DNA from: an uncultured Bacteroidota bacterium
GTDB lineage: Bacteria; Bacteroidota; Bacteroidia; Flavobacteriales; Flavobacteriaceae
DNA: 58,061 nt
Direction of reading: 5' to 3'
NCBI GenBank assembly: GCA_902598295.1
Contig: CACKBA010000006.1
Span: 1-58,061, forward strand
Shown: one piece after another, positions 15,706-26,900 of the stretch
How positions within the stretch are numbered: position 1 is the stretch's first letter
Layout: the number at the start of each line of letters is the position of its first letter
Notes under the pieces: model-generated
What the model saw: the letters and a program-made list of their open reading frames with translations, nothing else
What the model was told of the DNA's origin: nothing
Database searches by the model: none
Position numbers and translations under genes: made by a program

Positions 15706-18297
15706 TTGTATATAAATAATAAACATAAAAACTGTGTTTTAATAAGTTTAATATTCTTCCTATCAAATTGTTTTGTTTTATCGCAAGAAAAAAGCATTGA
15801 TTCAATAGTTGTTGATACATTAAAAAATAATAAGATATTAATTGATAAGGTTGATAGAAAAGCGAAAGGATATGTAAGTATTGATAACAAAAATAAAATT
15901 ATTACTCTTTTTGATAGGGCTGAACTTTACTACACAGATATTGAATTGCAGTCAGGAATAATTAAATTCAACTGGGAAACCAACATTGTTTCTGCAGGTA
16001 GAATAAAAGATTCTGTAGGAAATCTTGTGCAAAGTCCGGTCTTTAAACAAGCTGGTGAAGAAATAAATCCAGATTCAATCAGATATAACTTTGAAACCAA
16101 AAAAGCTTTGATTTGGAATTCAAAAACTAAACAAAGTGAAATGAATGTGTTTTCTCAAGCAACAAAAAAAGAAAATGATTCGGTTTATTTTATAAAAGAA
16201 GCAAAAGTTACTACATCAAGAAATATTGAAGATCCAGAGTATTACATAAGAATTAGATCGGGAAAATTTATACCTGACAATAAAATCATTGCTGGACCAA
16301 GTAATTTATACATATACGATGTTCCAACACCAATTTTTTTACCATTTGGGTATTTTCCTTTAGCAAAAGACAGAAACTCAGGTTTCATATTTCCCTCAAT
16401 TGGACAAACAAACAGAAGAGGTTACTTTTTTCAAAACGGAGGTTACTACATCGCGGCATCCGACTTTTTTGATTTAACTCTTTTAGGTGATTACTACACC
16501 AACGGTAGTTATGGCTTTAGAATAGAATCAAACTATAAAAAGAGGTACAGTTATAATGGTAGACTAAGTATTCGTTTTGAAAATCTAATTGATGGGGAAA
16601 GAGGACTTCCAGGATATTCAAAGTCGAACATATACAACTTTAGATGGTCACATTCCCAGGATTCAAAAGCCAACCCAAATAGCAGATTTTCAGCATCTGT
16701 TAACCTGGGAAGCAGTAATTATTTTAGAGAATCACTGAATCAAATAAATACACCAAATTTTCTCAACAATTCTTTAAACTCATCTGTTTCTTATTCTAAA
16801 ACATTCAGAGGATATCCATCTGTTAACATGTCAGTCAGTGCTTCTCATTCTCAAAACACAAGGTCTAATAGTGTAAACCTAGTTTTACCAACTTTTCAAG
16901 GTAGTGTTGAGAGGATTTATCCGTTTGTAAAAAGGAATGGTCAAAAGAAGGGTATTTTAAAAAATATAAATATGCAATATAATTTTAGGGGAGAGAATAG
17001 AGTTACAACAACAGACTCTCTTTTCTTGAAAAAAGAAATGTTTGATGATGCAAAATATGGAATGAAGCATACAATTCCAATCAGTACAAATTTCAAAATC
17101 TTAAAACATCTTAGTGTTAGTATGAATGGGAATTATGAGGAGGTTTGGACTGGATCTACAATTCAAAGAAGCAACTATGATGAAGAGACACAAAGTTCAG
17201 GAGATAAACTTGAAATCAAAGGTTTTGATAGATTCAATCAATATAACTTTGGAATGGGTATTGGCACAACGATTTATGGTCTCTTTAATTTTAAAGAAGA
17301 ATCAAAAATTGAAGCAATTAGGCATGTAATTAGACCCTCTATTAATTATAGTATAAGACCAAGTTTTGATGAATATTATGATACATATATTATTGATGCC
17401 AACGGAAATACAGCAGAATACACAAGATTTGAAGAAAATTTTTTTGGTTTACCATCTAAAAGGTATTCAAGTTCTATTGGTTTACAGATAAGCAATAACC
17501 TTGAAGCTAAAGTTAGGTCAAAAGATAGTTTAGCATCAGAACCAAAAAAAGTAACAATTCTAAATAATCTTAATTTTTCAACAAGTTACAATTTAGCAGC
17601 AGACTCATTAAAACTTAGTCCAGTTAGAATGACAGGGGGAACAAACCTCTTTAATAACAAATTAAACATCAATCTTGGAGCAACATTTGATCCCTATCAA
17701 ATTAACGAAGTTGGTACTAGAATTAACAAGTTAAATATAAATAATGGCAAGTTATTTAGAATGACTAGTGCAAATATAAATATGTCTTTTTCAATTGATA
17801 GTAAGTCCTTAGCAGAGGGTTCAAATAGAGATAATATTGAAAACTTGACGGGAGGAGGAAGAACTGATGACTTGTTTGGATCTAGTGATGACCTCTCTAG
17901 AAGTACATTTGATAATGAAGATATAAATAACGAGAAAAATGAAAATACTGGTGAGTACAATAATAAAATAAAATGGGATTTTAGATTTGCACACTCACTA
18001 ACATACTTGAACAACAGAGGCCAAAAAAGGATTGGAAATAATTCATTAATGTTTTCTGGAAATGTTATGCTCTCAAAAAAATGGAAAGTTGGTGGCTCAT
18101 CTGGATATGATTTTAAAAACAAAGGATTTACCTATACTCAGTTAAGGTTCGAACGAGATTTAGATAGCTGGAAGATGAATTTTAGCTGGGTCCCGTTCAG
18201 TAACAGAGAATCTTGGTATTTTTTCATTGGTATTAAGTCAGGATTTCTCAGTGATCTTAAATACGATAAGAGAAGAGAGCCAGATAAAAGATTGTAA
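15706..18297 (+). CDS. lptD: LPS-assembly outer membrane protein LptD
   Basis: This 863-residue protein fits the Bacteroidota LptD type that inserts lipopolysaccharide into the outer membrane. It shows a signal peptide, an OstA/LptD-like beta-jellyroll domain (about 45-215, including the TPIFLPFGYFPLAKDRNSGF boundary motif) and a large barrel to the end. The only reasonable start is TTG at 15706: there is a stop codon 15 bases upstream in frame and no ATG in the first 150 codons, and the TTG is immediately followed by the signal peptide. LptE is not nearby. The stop overlaps the RidA start (TAATG), so the two are coupled. It is divergent from the amidase. Confidence 0.87.
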   Translation: MYINNKHKNCVLISLIFFLSNCFVLSQEKSIDSIVVDTLKNNKILIDKVDRKAKGYVSIDNKNKIITLFDRAELYYTDIELQSGIIKFNWETNIVSAGRIKDSVGNLVQSPVFKQAGEEINPDSIRYNFETKKALIWNSKTKQSEMNVFSQATKKENDSVYFIKEAKVTTSRNIEDPEYYIRIRSGKFIPDNKIIAGPSNLYIYDVPTPIFLPFGYFPLAKDRNSGFIFPSIGQTNRRGYFFQNGGYYIAASDFFDLTLLGDYYTNGSYGFRIESNYKKRYSYNGRLSIRFENLIDGERGLPGYSKSNIYNFRWSHSQDSKANPNSRFSASVNLGSSNYFRESLNQINTPNFLNNSLNSSVSYSKTFRGYPSVNMSVSASHSQNTRSNSVNLVLPTFQGSVERIYPFVKRNGQKKGILKNINMQYNFRGENRVTTTDSLFLKKEMFDDAKYGMKHTIPISTNFKILKHLSVSMNGNYEEVWTGSTIQRSNYDEETQSSGDKLEIKGFDRFNQYNFGMGIGTTIYGLFNFKEESKIEAIRHVIRPSINYSIRPSFDEYYDTYIIDANGNTAEYTRFEENFFGLPSKRYSSSIGLQISNNLEAKVRSKDSLASEPKKVTILNNLNFSTSYNLAADSLKLSPVRMTGGTNLFNNKLNINLGATFDPYQINEVGTRINKLNINNGKLFRMTSANINMSFSIDSKSLAEGSNRDNIENLTGGGRTDDLFGSSDDLSRSTFDNEDINNEKNENTGEYNNKIKWDFRFAHSLTYLNNRGQKRIGNNSLMFSGNVMLSKKWKVGGSSGYDFKNKGFTYTQLRFERDLDSWKMNFSWVPFSNRESWYFFIGIKSGFLSDLKYDKRREPDKRL

Positions 18298-18746
18298 TGA
18301 TGAAAAGATTGATATTTATTTTTTTAATTTTATATAGTTCGTCTATATATCAACAAACTAATATGAAAACAATTATAAATAGTGATAATGCTCCAAAACC
18401 TGTTGGTCCATACAGCCAAGCTGTTAGAGCTGGCAATACGCTTTACATTTCTGGTCAAGTAGCAATTGACCCAATATCGAATACAATCATTAAAAGTAAT
18501 ATTGAAGATGAAACCACCCAAATAATGAAAAATATTGAAAATATCTTAAATGAGGCTGGTTTAATGTTCGATAACGTTGTTAGGACTAAAATATATTTGA
18601 CAAACATGAACGATTTTTCAGCAGTGAACAATGTCTATGGCTCTTACTTTAAATCAAATCCACCAGCAAGAACAACAATTGAGGTTAGTGGACTACCATT
18701 AGGCGTGAATGTTGAGATCGATATGATTGCAGTATTTAATAATTAG
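18297..18746 (+). CDS. ridA: RidA family reactive enamine/imine deaminase, apparently exported
   Basis: RidA proteins hydrolyse reactive 2-aminoacrylate-type imines made by threonine/serine dehydratases. The core (residues 23-149) is standard: KPVGPYSQAV, LYISGQVAIDP and NPPARTTIEVSGLP with the key arginine. The ORF opens at 18297, overlapping the lptD stop, with 22 extra residues (KRLIFIFLILYSSSIY) that look like a signal peptide. An alternative ATG at 18363 would give the usual cytosolic 127-residue form. The TAATG coupling to lptD favours the long form; family convention favours the short one. It overlaps convergent 18743..19594 by 4 bases. Confidence 0.9.
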   Translation: MMKRLIFIFLILYSSSIYQQTNMKTIINSDNAPKPVGPYSQAVRAGNTLYISGQVAIDPISNTIIKSNIEDETTQIMKNIENILNEAGLMFDNVVRTKIYLTNMNDFSAVNNVYGSYFKSNPPARTTIEVSGLPLGVNVEIDMIAVFNN

Positions 18747-19594
18747 ATATTTTTGAGGTGGTAATCAACAAGCCCCTCAATTGGTCTTTTCAAAACCTTA
18801 CCCAATCTTAGGTCATTTTTTTTGAGAACTTTATCAAGTTCATCTTTTAAATAAAATCCGATTGACCCAACAAAATGAAGAGGGATTTGTTTGCAATCGT
18901 CAAATTGTTCAATCTGATTTTTAACAAAAAGATTAAATCCCTTCGAGATTAATTTGTTACAATAATTAAAGTCTTTATTTTCTATTATAAACTTGGCAAA
19001 TTTAGCAAGATAAGTATTTGGGTTTGGTTGTTTGTAAAGGCTATCTTTTACCTCACTAGCGTCTAATCGGTATTTTCTATAGAATTCTTTGGAGACAGAT
19101 GATGGCATTTTTTCAAAAAAATAATCTCTTATGAGTTGTCTGCCAAAATAATTTCCACTGGCATCATCCATTAATATATAACCCAAGGAGGTAACCTTTT
19201 GAATAATTTTTTCACCATCAAAATATGTACAATTAGAACCTGTACCAATTATGGAAACAATAGACTTCTCACCTTTATCTGAGCATGCGTATACAGCAGC
19301 ATATGTATCCTCTTTAATAGTAATTGATGCATTAGAAAAGATTGACTCAAAAACTTTTTTTATGAGTATTCTAGGTGGTTCAGTTCCACATCCAGCTCCA
19401 TAAAAATATAAATGAGTAATTTTTTTTCTGTTTTGATATAGTTCAAAGTTATTTATAACTCTTTCCTTAATAATGTTACTTGTTAAGACTTGAGGGTTAA
19501 GACCGAGTGTTTGGGTTTCAAACACTTTAGAATCATTTTCATCAACACAAATCCAATCAGTTTTTGTAGAACCACTATCAACTATAAGTTTCAT
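18743..19594 (-). CDS. BadF/BadG/BcrA/BcrD-type sugar kinase, probable N-acetylglucosamine kinase
   Basis: This 283-residue protein has the ASKHA kinase fold. It begins with the phosphate-1 motif VDSGSTKTDWI (residues 4-14), followed by YFYGAGCG near 66 and the phosphate-2-like IIGTGSNC near 116. Bacteroidota proteins of this size and pattern are usually assigned as N-acetylglucosamine kinases that salvage GlcNAc from cell-wall turnover. It is last in a minus-strand run with gapA (8-base gap), pfkA, a Gfo/Idh/MocA enzyme and an MFS carrier, so it sits among hexose-catabolism genes. The exact sugar is inferred. The gene overlaps convergent ridA by 4 bases. Confidence 0.78.
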   Translation of the reverse strand: MKLIVDSGSTKTDWICVDENDSKVFETQTLGLNPQVLTSNIIKERVINNFELYQNRKKITHLYFYGAGCGTEPPRILIKKVFESIFSNASITIKEDTYAAVYACSDKGEKSIVSIIGTGSNCTYFDGEKIIQKVTSLGYILMDDASGNYFGRQLIRDYFFEKMPSSVSKEFYRKYRLDASEVKDSLYKQPNPNTYLAKFAKFIIENKDFNYCNKLISKGFNLFVKNQIEQFDDCKQIPLHFVGSIGFYLKDELDKVLKKNDLRLGKVLKRPIEGLVDYHLKNI

Positions 19595-19602
19595 ATCAGA
19601 GG

Positions 19603-20601
19603 TTAACCATTTGAGTGAATGGCAAGATCGATTAGTTTATTTGAATAGCCTGCTTCATTATCATACCAGCATATAATTTTATAAAATTTCGAATTTAACT
19701 GAATACCAGCTTTAGAGTCTACAATCGAAGTTCTAACATCACCTATGAAATCTTGAGAAACTACGTCCTCGTCCGTAAAACCTAGTATATTTTTCATCTC
19801 ATTTTGAGAGGCATTTTTCATTACTTTCATAATTTCTTCATATGAGGTTTCTTTTGACAACTTTACAGTTAAATCAACAACAGAAACATTTGCAGTTGGT
19901 ACCCTGAATGCCATACCAGTTATTTTTCCCTCAAGAGAGGGTATAACTTTTGTGACGGCTTTTGCAGCTCCGGTAGAGGCTGGAATTATATTTAGCAGAG
20001 AGCTTCTTCCTCCTCTGTAATCCTTTTTTGATGGACCATCAACGGTAAATTGAGTTGCAGTCACAGCATGCACCGTTGTCATCAATGCTTCCTCAACTCC
20101 AAAATTATCATTTAATACTTTGATAGGAGGGGCCAAACAATTCGTAGTACAACTTGCATTCGAGATAATCAAATCAGATTTCTTGACCTCATTGTGGTTA
20201 ACTCCCATGACAAACATTGGAGCATCTTTAGATGGTGCTGAAATTACAACTTTAGGTGCTCCTCCATCGAGGTGAAGCTTAGCTGTATCATAAGTTGTAA
20301 AAAGACCTGTACATTCAAGAACAACATCAACCCCTTTTCTATCCCATGAAATTTCATTGGGATTTCTTAGTGCAGATATTATAATTTTTTGATCATTAAC
20401 AAATAGATGATTTTCATCATGTGCTATTTTAGCATCAAAAACACCATGAACCGAGTCGTATTTTAGTAAATATGCAAGGTGTTTAATATCTAATAAATCA
20501 TTAATAGCAACAACTTCAACATCTCCCCTAATGATAGCAGATCTTAGAACCATTCTGCCAATTCTCCCAAAACCATTTATTCCAATTTTAATTTTTTTCA
20601 T
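19603..20601 (-). CDS. gapA: Glyceraldehyde-3-phosphate dehydrogenase, type I
   Basis: This 332-residue glycolytic enzyme oxidises glyceraldehyde 3-phosphate to 1,3-bisphosphoglycerate. It has the Rossmann motif NGFGRIGR near 9-16, the acidic Asp35 (AINDL) that favours NAD+ over NADP+, catalytic Cys151 in SNASCTTNC and the C-terminal [12 protein letters not shown]. The length is standard. It lies 9 bases after pfkA and 8 bases before the sugar kinase, so it is very likely one operon. Confidence 0.97.
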   Translation of the reverse strand: MKKIKIGINGFGRIGRMVLRSAIIRGDVEVVAINDLLDIKHLAYLLKYDSVHGVFDAKIAHDENHLFVNDQKIIISALRNPNEISWDRKGVDVVLECTGLFTTYDTAKLHLDGGAPKVVISAPSKDAPMFVMGVNHNEVKKSDLIISNASCTTNCLAPPIKVLNDNFGVEEALMTTVHAVTATQFTVDGPSKKDYRGGRSSLLNIIPASTGAAKAVTKVIPSLEGKITGMAFRVPTANVSVVDLTVKLSKETSYEEIMKVMKNASQNEMKNILGFTDEDVVSQDFIGDVRTSIVDSKAGIQLNSKFYKIICWYDNEAGYSNKLIDLAIHSNG

Positions 20602-20610
20602 GTTTTATAT

Positions 20611-21585
20611 TTAAGTGTTCATTATTTTTGAAATTCTAAGCAAGTCTTTATCAATTTTTGTTTTTTCAGAGATGGCTTTTTTAAGTGGAACTGTTACAAT
20701 TTTTCCATGCTGAGTACCAACCATTGTTCCTGTTTTGCCATCTTTTAATAATTCAACAGCCTTGACACCCATTTTTGTCCCCAAAACTCTATCGAAACAG
20801 CTAGGTCTTCCGCCTCTTTGTATGTGACCTAAAACAGAAACTCGTACTTGATAATTAGGCAGTTTCTCTTGAATTTCATCAGCTATTTGATATACATTTT
20901 TACCTGGTTTATAACCCTCGGCAACCACAATAATACTTGATGTTTTTCCAGATTTCTTACTATTTTTTAGTGAATCTATCAAATGATTAAGCCTTGTATT
21001 AACCTCAGGTATTAAAATTTCTTGGGCACCAATAGCAATTCCTGACCTCAGAGCGATGTAGCCCGCATCTTTACCCATTACTTCAACAAAAAATAATCTA
21101 TCATGAGATATGGCAGAGTCCCTAATTTTGTCGATAGCGTCCATTACTGTATTCAAAGCAGTATCGTAACCCAATGTGTGTGATGTTCCAAATATGTCAT
21201 TATCGATCGTACCTGGAATACCTATTACAGGAAAATTAAATTCATCCTTAAGCTTTAGAGCACCTGTGAAAGAACCATCTCCTCCAATAACAATTAAGCC
21301 ATCAATATTATTCTTTTTCAAGTTTTTGTAGGCTTTTTTCCTTCCTTCAGCTAGTCTAAACTCATCACATCTTGCTGAATATAAAAATGTACCTCCTTTG
21401 TTTATAATACCCCGTACACTTCTTGTATTAAGTATTTTAGTATTATTTTCTATCAGTCCAGAGTATCCTCTGACTATACCAACACATTTAATTTTATAAT
21501 GCGCACAAGTTCTAACAATAGATCTCAGGGCTGTATTCATTCCCGGTGAATCACCTCCAGATGTTAAAACTCCAATAGTCTTCAT
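20611..21585 (-). CDS. pfkA: ATP-dependent 6-phosphofructokinase
   Basis: This 324-residue protein is a bacterial-type PFK that phosphorylates fructose 6-phosphate. It has GVLTSGGDSPGMN at the N-terminus and GGDGSFTGA with Gly104, which marks the ATP-using form (the pyrophosphate type has Asp). IPGTIDND has Gly125 (Lys in PPi enzymes) and catalytic Asp128. A VLGHIQRGGRPS segment completes the substrate site. It is in an operon with gapA, 9 bases downstream. Confidence 0.96.
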   Translation of the reverse strand: MKTIGVLTSGGDSPGMNTALRSIVRTCAHYKIKCVGIVRGYSGLIENNTKILNTRSVRGIINKGGTFLYSARCDEFRLAEGRKKAYKNLKKNNIDGLIVIGGDGSFTGALKLKDEFNFPVIGIPGTIDNDIFGTSHTLGYDTALNTVMDAIDKIRDSAISHDRLFFVEVMGKDAGYIALRSGIAIGAQEILIPEVNTRLNHLIDSLKNSKKSGKTSSIIVVAEGYKPGKNVYQIADEIQEKLPNYQVRVSVLGHIQRGGRPSCFDRVLGTKMGVKAVELLKDGKTGTMVGTQHGKIVTVPLKKAISEKTKIDKDLLRISKIMNT

Positions 21586-21628
21586 TTATACTTTGGTAAA
21601 ATTAAGTTAAATTTTGGAAAGGATTAAG

Positions 21629-22768
21629 TTATTTTTCTAATTCTAACCAAATGTTTCCTCTCTTGTGAGAATCAATTACTTTTTCAATAAAATCCATTCC
21701 CCTGACTCCTTCATCAATTGTTGGAAATTCATGATCGTAAAAATTATCACCACGAATAGCCTTTGCAGCACCCAAATAAATATTACCCATTGCATCAAAT
21801 ATGCCTTCTGGATGCCCTGGTGGTAACTTTGATGAATTTAGAGAAATTGGATAATTATACTCATGTCCTGGTGTTAGAACCTTTACAGGTTCGTTTTCTT
21901 TTAAAAAATAAAGTTTATTAGGGTTTTCTTGTTGCCATTTTAAGTAACCACTGTCTCCGTATACATTAACTCTTAAATTATTCTCCTCACCGGTAGCAAT
22001 TTGACTTGATCTAATCACACCATTTGCACCATTATTCATTCTAACTAAAATATTAGCATCAATATCTAACAGATTATCATCGTAAAGATTGTTTAAATCG
22101 GCTAGTATTTTATGAACCTTTAAGCCGGTAACTAGTTCAAGCATATTGAATGCGTGAGTTCCAATATCAGCAACACATGAACTTATTCCACTAATCTTTG
22201 GATCTAATCTCCATGTACTTTTTCTTTTTTTCTTTTCATGAATTATTGGATTTATCCAACCCTGCAAATATTGGGCATCAACTCTTTGAATCTCACCTAT
22301 TAGACCCTCAGAAATCATTTTTGTCATTTGTCTGACCATTGGGTAACCAGTGTATGTATGTGTAACTGCAAAAACTAAATTATTTTTTTCTTTGATAGAA
22401 AGTAGGTGTTTGGCCTCTTCAAATGAAATTGTTAACGGTTTTTCACATATTATATGATATTTATTTTCAAGAAATTTTTTTGCAATATCAAAATGAGAAT
22501 TATTTGGAGTTAAAATACAAACTGCTTCAATTCTTGATTCAGTTGGTATTTCATTCTCAACCGCGATCATATCATCTACATCTTTATATATTCTATCTTT
22601 ACTAATACCAATTTGTCGAGCAGACTCAAGACTATCCTCATATTTGGAATTGAAAACACCTCCAATAATTTCATATCTGTCGTGCATATACGCCGAGACT
22701 TTATGAAGTACACCTATTAAGGAATTATGCCCACCTCCGATAAAACCTAATCTAATTTTTTTTCTCAT
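21629..22768 (-). CDS. Gfo/Idh/MocA family NAD(P)-dependent oxidoreductase
   Basis: This 379-residue cytosolic sugar or cyclitol dehydrogenase-like protein has an N-terminal Rossmann domain (RLGFIGGGHNS), the family motif CEKPLT near 109-114 and a C-terminal alpha/beta domain with the ADIGTHAFNMLE motif near 195. It overlaps the MFS gene by four bases (ATGA), so the transporter probably imports its substrate or a precursor. It is followed after 43 bases by pfkA, suggesting the product feeds into glycolysis. The substrate is not known; inositols, keto-sugars and amino sugars are all handled by this family. Confidence 0.85.
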   Translation of the reverse strand: MRKKIRLGFIGGGHNSLIGVLHKVSAYMHDRYEIIGGVFNSKYEDSLESARQIGISKDRIYKDVDDMIAVENEIPTESRIEAVCILTPNNSHFDIAKKFLENKYHIICEKPLTISFEEAKHLLSIKEKNNLVFAVTHTYTGYPMVRQMTKMISEGLIGEIQRVDAQYLQGWINPIIHEKKKRKSTWRLDPKISGISSCVADIGTHAFNMLELVTGLKVHKILADLNNLYDDNLLDIDANILVRMNNGANGVIRSSQIATGEENNLRVNVYGDSGYLKWQQENPNKLYFLKENEPVKVLTPGHEYNYPISLNSSKLPPGHPEGIFDAMGNIYLGAAKAIRGDNFYDHEFPTIDEGVRGMDFIEKVIDSHKRGNIWLELEK

Positions 22769-23928
22769 ATTTTTTTTGTTTTAACATAAATATGAAGAAT
22801 TAGAAATGCAACAATTAATATTGCAGGAATATATGCATATAATAAGAGCAATTCTGATCCAGTTGTATTGGAGTCCATTAACTTACCCATTTGTGGTAAA
22901 ACAAAGGAGACAGATAACATTCCAGCCCCACCCATTAATGATAAACCTAGGGCTCCACTTTCAGGAATTTTCTCAGAAACAAAAGAAAGCATAGTTGGCC
23001 AAAAATAACAAACACCAATTGCAAAAACTGCAGCAGCTAAAAATGTCATCGCACCACTTGTGTTAGCAAGTAAAAACAAACCTAAGCAAGAGAATATTGC
23101 GGAAAATAATAAAACTTTTGTAATACTTAGTTTATGAACAATTGGTCCAGCGTATAACCTACCTAAAGCCATTAATCCATTTATAAAAACCAATATTAAA
23201 ATTGGGGATTCCAAAGATTTTCCTAGCAAAACCTCAATTCTTTGAGTGGTACCAAGCTCAGTTGCTGCTGTAAACATCATACACAATAACATGAAAATAA
23301 AAAGTGGTTGAAAACAATTTTTAATCATATCTCTGTAAGAAACTCCACTAGTTACCCTTTCGGTTTTAGGAAATTGAGCATTAAAAAATAAAAAACCATA
23401 AATTAGAAGTGGTATCAATAATGTACCTGCTAAAATCATCCAGCTCAGTCCCAAGATATCCATAATTATAAATCCAAGCACTCCCCCAATAACTATTCCA
23501 CCAGGAAACCAAACATGAAATCTATTTAACATTTTAGTCTTTTCTTTCGGATAAAGTGTTGCAACAAGAGGATTACAAGCTGCTTCAACCATTCCATTTG
23601 CAACTCCAATCAGAGTAGTGCCCCAAAATAATGTAATATAATCTCTTGCTAAAATTGTTACGATAATTCCAATAAAATGACCAAAAAATGCAATATTCAT
23701 TATCTTTTTCATACCAAATAAATCAACAAAAAACCCTCCAATCATCATTGCTAATGTAAACCCCCAAAAAGCAGGTGCAAAAGCGTAACCAATTTCTTCT
23801 AACGTAAGCAAATAGTCTTGATTAAAAACCATTTCTAATTTGACTCTTATTGCAAAAGTCATTGCAGTTGTTATTAAGGCAAAGCAACTAGCATTAAATA
23901 ACCTTTTGGGGATAATATTTTGTTTCAT
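22765..23928 (-). CDS. MFS transporter, probably sugar-type
   Basis: This 387-residue polytopic membrane protein has about twelve hydrophobic segments in the major facilitator pattern. Helix 2-3 carries GGFFVDLFGMKK, which corresponds to the MFS loop motif. ATG is directly followed by KQNIIPKRLFNASCF and the first helix. Translational coupling to the oxidoreductase gene (ATGA overlap) ties it to one pathway. The TamB-like gene ends 33 bases upstream, with no visible terminator between. The substrate is inferred only from context. Confidence 0.84.
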   Translation of the reverse strand: MKQNIIPKRLFNASCFALITTAMTFAIRVKLEMVFNQDYLLTLEEIGYAFAPAFWGFTLAMMIGGFFVDLFGMKKIMNIAFFGHFIGIIVTILARDYITLFWGTTLIGVANGMVEAACNPLVATLYPKEKTKMLNRFHVWFPGGIVIGGVLGFIIMDILGLSWMILAGTLLIPLLIYGFLFFNAQFPKTERVTSGVSYRDMIKNCFQPLFIFMLLCMMFTAATELGTTQRIEVLLGKSLESPILILVFINGLMALGRLYAGPIVHKLSITKVLLFSAIFSCLGLFLLANTSGAMTFLAAAVFAIGVCYFWPTMLSFVSEKIPESGALGLSLMGGAGMLSVSFVLPQMGKLMDSNTTGSELLLLYAYIPAILIVAFLILHIYVKTKKI

Positions 23929-23961
23929 GGTAAATTATTGTTGGTATGTACAATATAAAGA

Positions 23962-26900
23962 TTATTTCTTTTTTCTACTCTTTTTTAAACTTGATATTAA
24001 CTCTGAGAAATTATCAAATTCAAAGTCATATGAAATACCGACTCCCTGAGTAAAACCAATTTCATCTCCAAAAAACTGGTATTCATTCTCTTTATTGAAA
24101 ACTTTTGCTCTTAAACTGCCGGAATTATTTAATAAAAAGTCAATTTGAACATTTCCAAGAATTACATTTTCCTCAGTTCCACTAACTGGTACTCCAATTT
24201 TTCCATTAATTAAAATCTTATCGCTTATTTCACTTTGTAATGAGAGACCTATTCTATCCCTGTTAAGAAGACTTGAGGTTGAAAACTTATCACCCTGCTC
24301 ATAATTAATACCTAAATTCATTTTATCCTCATCACCAGCAAGTAAATCATCAATGATTCCTGATGCTCTTTGAAAAAGGTTATTTGTTATTGTCTGAGAT
24401 GATACAAGACTAGAGGATGAATTGTCTAGAAAATAACCCTGTGTTATTAAGGAAATAGCCTGAGTTTGTTTTTTTTCTGAGTCATTTAGATAATAATCTA
24501 ACTCTGATTTTATTGAACCACTAGTATTAGGAAAAATAATTTCAAAATTAGGGGTTTGAAGGTTAGATAATTCACCTTGAAGTTCCACATCTACATAGGT
24601 AGGAATTTTTCTGTTAAATGATGTATTCTGAATTAATGGTGCAGGATTAGCTCCACCAGGGACATTATATCTAGCCTTTGCATCAATTATTCCTTTGTAT
24701 GGATCACCACTCCATACTATATTTGCCCCTTTATTTAAATCGAAAACCCTTTCAACAATGCCAAAATTTTTATAAAAGTAGTATCCGGTTTCGAGTGTAA
24801 ACTCACCATCAATGGTAAAATTATCAGAGTAATCAGAAATGATATTAAATTGCCCCTCCCCGAGTCCGGAAATTTTAGAACCAGTCTTTTCATCAAATAT
24901 AATTTCAATTTCAGCATTTTTATTGATATTCATATTCAAAAAAACTTCTAGACCCTGGTTAACTAAATTTGTTGGTGAATCTTTATTATTTTCTTTAAAT
25001 GTCAGGTATGACAATTGATTTAAACCGTCTCCATATCTTATTGGAATTATAATTTTCGTATTTTCCTGAGTTGTACCATTAATCTCTATGTCCAAATCTT
25101 TTCCTGGTCCAATGAAATTAGCTGAGCCATTCAAAAAGCCTGTTCCATAGTAATATTCATTTTCGGAGGATTGGGTGTTTAGTGCAAGTAAGTTATTGGA
25201 TTCAATTTTAAAATCTAAATACCAATCTTTTAATCTATTGTGGGATATTTTTCCACTCATTATTCCACTAGTATTTGATTTTTTTTCATTTAAAGTAAAA
25301 TCGTTAATGTTTATTGTCTGATTACTAAGAGTAAAAGTCGGGTCATCCACAAAACCATAGCGTAAACCAAGGTATGGAACATCAAAGCTAGAATTTACTG
25401 CATTAATTGTACCCTCAAAAACAGGCTTAAAGAAAGTTCCAGTTACATCAATATCAGAGTTAAAATAACCTTCAAAATTTTGAAGAACATTTTCTCCAAT
25501 TGCTGAGAATGGTGCAATATTAAAATTTCTTGTAATTAATTTGAAGTTCATTGGATAATCATCATTTTCAATTTTAAAAACACCTGCTAAATCAAAAATA
25601 TTATTACGTTTATTTTTAATTATGAACTCCAAATTGTAACTATCTTGATTTAATGAATTATCAATGGATAGACTAGCATCGCCTAAAACATTACCATTTG
25701 CGGAAAAAGACCCAATACTTACATCTGAGCTTCCAAGATAGAGACCATCAGATTTCTCTAACTGGATTGAACCATTAATTTTTCCTTCATAAAAAATATT
25801 TTTTGGTTTAGGTACTATCGAGGAAAACTCTACATTATCAAAATCAGATGAAAAAACAAAATCATTATCATCATCAAAGTAGTTAAACTCAATACTTTGA
25901 TCTGATGAAAAAATATTCGTAGGTTTTAGTTCAGTGTACTTATTCCCGATGATTAATAAATTACTAGCTCTGCCTTTAGATTGTTTTTTTAGTTGCCAAT
26001 CTGTTCCATTAAATACAAATGCTAATTCTTTGATTAGAAATTCAGAACGTTGGTTAGGATTAATTGTATGCTCAAATTTAAGAGAACCAGAACTATTATC
26101 TAATTGTTTGAAATTTAGATCCACATTGGTAAAATCTCCAATTTTTTCTAAAGAGATTTCAATATTTTCTCCATTAAAATAATTAGATTTTAGAGAACTG
26201 ATATTTATATTCCCAGAGTTATTTGATATATTGAGTGCAAAGTCATCTACTATGACTTTAGAAAATTCCAAACTCGGTGTTTGAATTTTTATGTTATAAT
26301 TATCAGTTTCAAATTCTCCGGACAGAAAGGTGTTTTGATCTATCGTAAATTTTTTACTTATAATATTCGCGAATTTTGGCTTTAAATTCAAGTTAAAACT
26401 CAAATCAAATTCACTATTATCTTTTGTTGATAAATAATTTTTATAATCTGAAAAAATTGAATTTTTCATTAGGGATGGGAGATGCAAAAAATTAAAGTCT
26501 CCAATAAGAATTCCCGAAACTGCATCTTCAGAGTTTATATTAAAAAATCTTTTTTTGTTGTTAATCCTTGATTGAATAGTTAAATTTTCAAATTTGTATT
26601 CATCATCGGGACCAGTTAAAATAAAATCAGTAAAAGATATATCACCTATCATTGATTGAAAATTCTCTCCAACTAGTTCTGCACTAATATTACCAAAAAC
26701 GGATTGTTTCTTGACTTTGCTGAAGTTTATTTCATCTAGATTTGCCTTTTTGATATTTGCATTAAAATCATATTCAACCAAATCATTGGAGTAATTAATC
26801 AATCCATCGAAATTTAAATTCAAATTGTTGTCATCAACAATTAAAGAGCCCGTAAACTGTTTGTCACTAACATCCCCGTTAATCATGATTTTTTTATATA

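Noticed and set aside
17697-18122. 141-codon open frame antisense to lptD
   Set aside because: It is a shadow of the lptD barrel region with no start context, and its sequence mirrors the composition of the coding strand.
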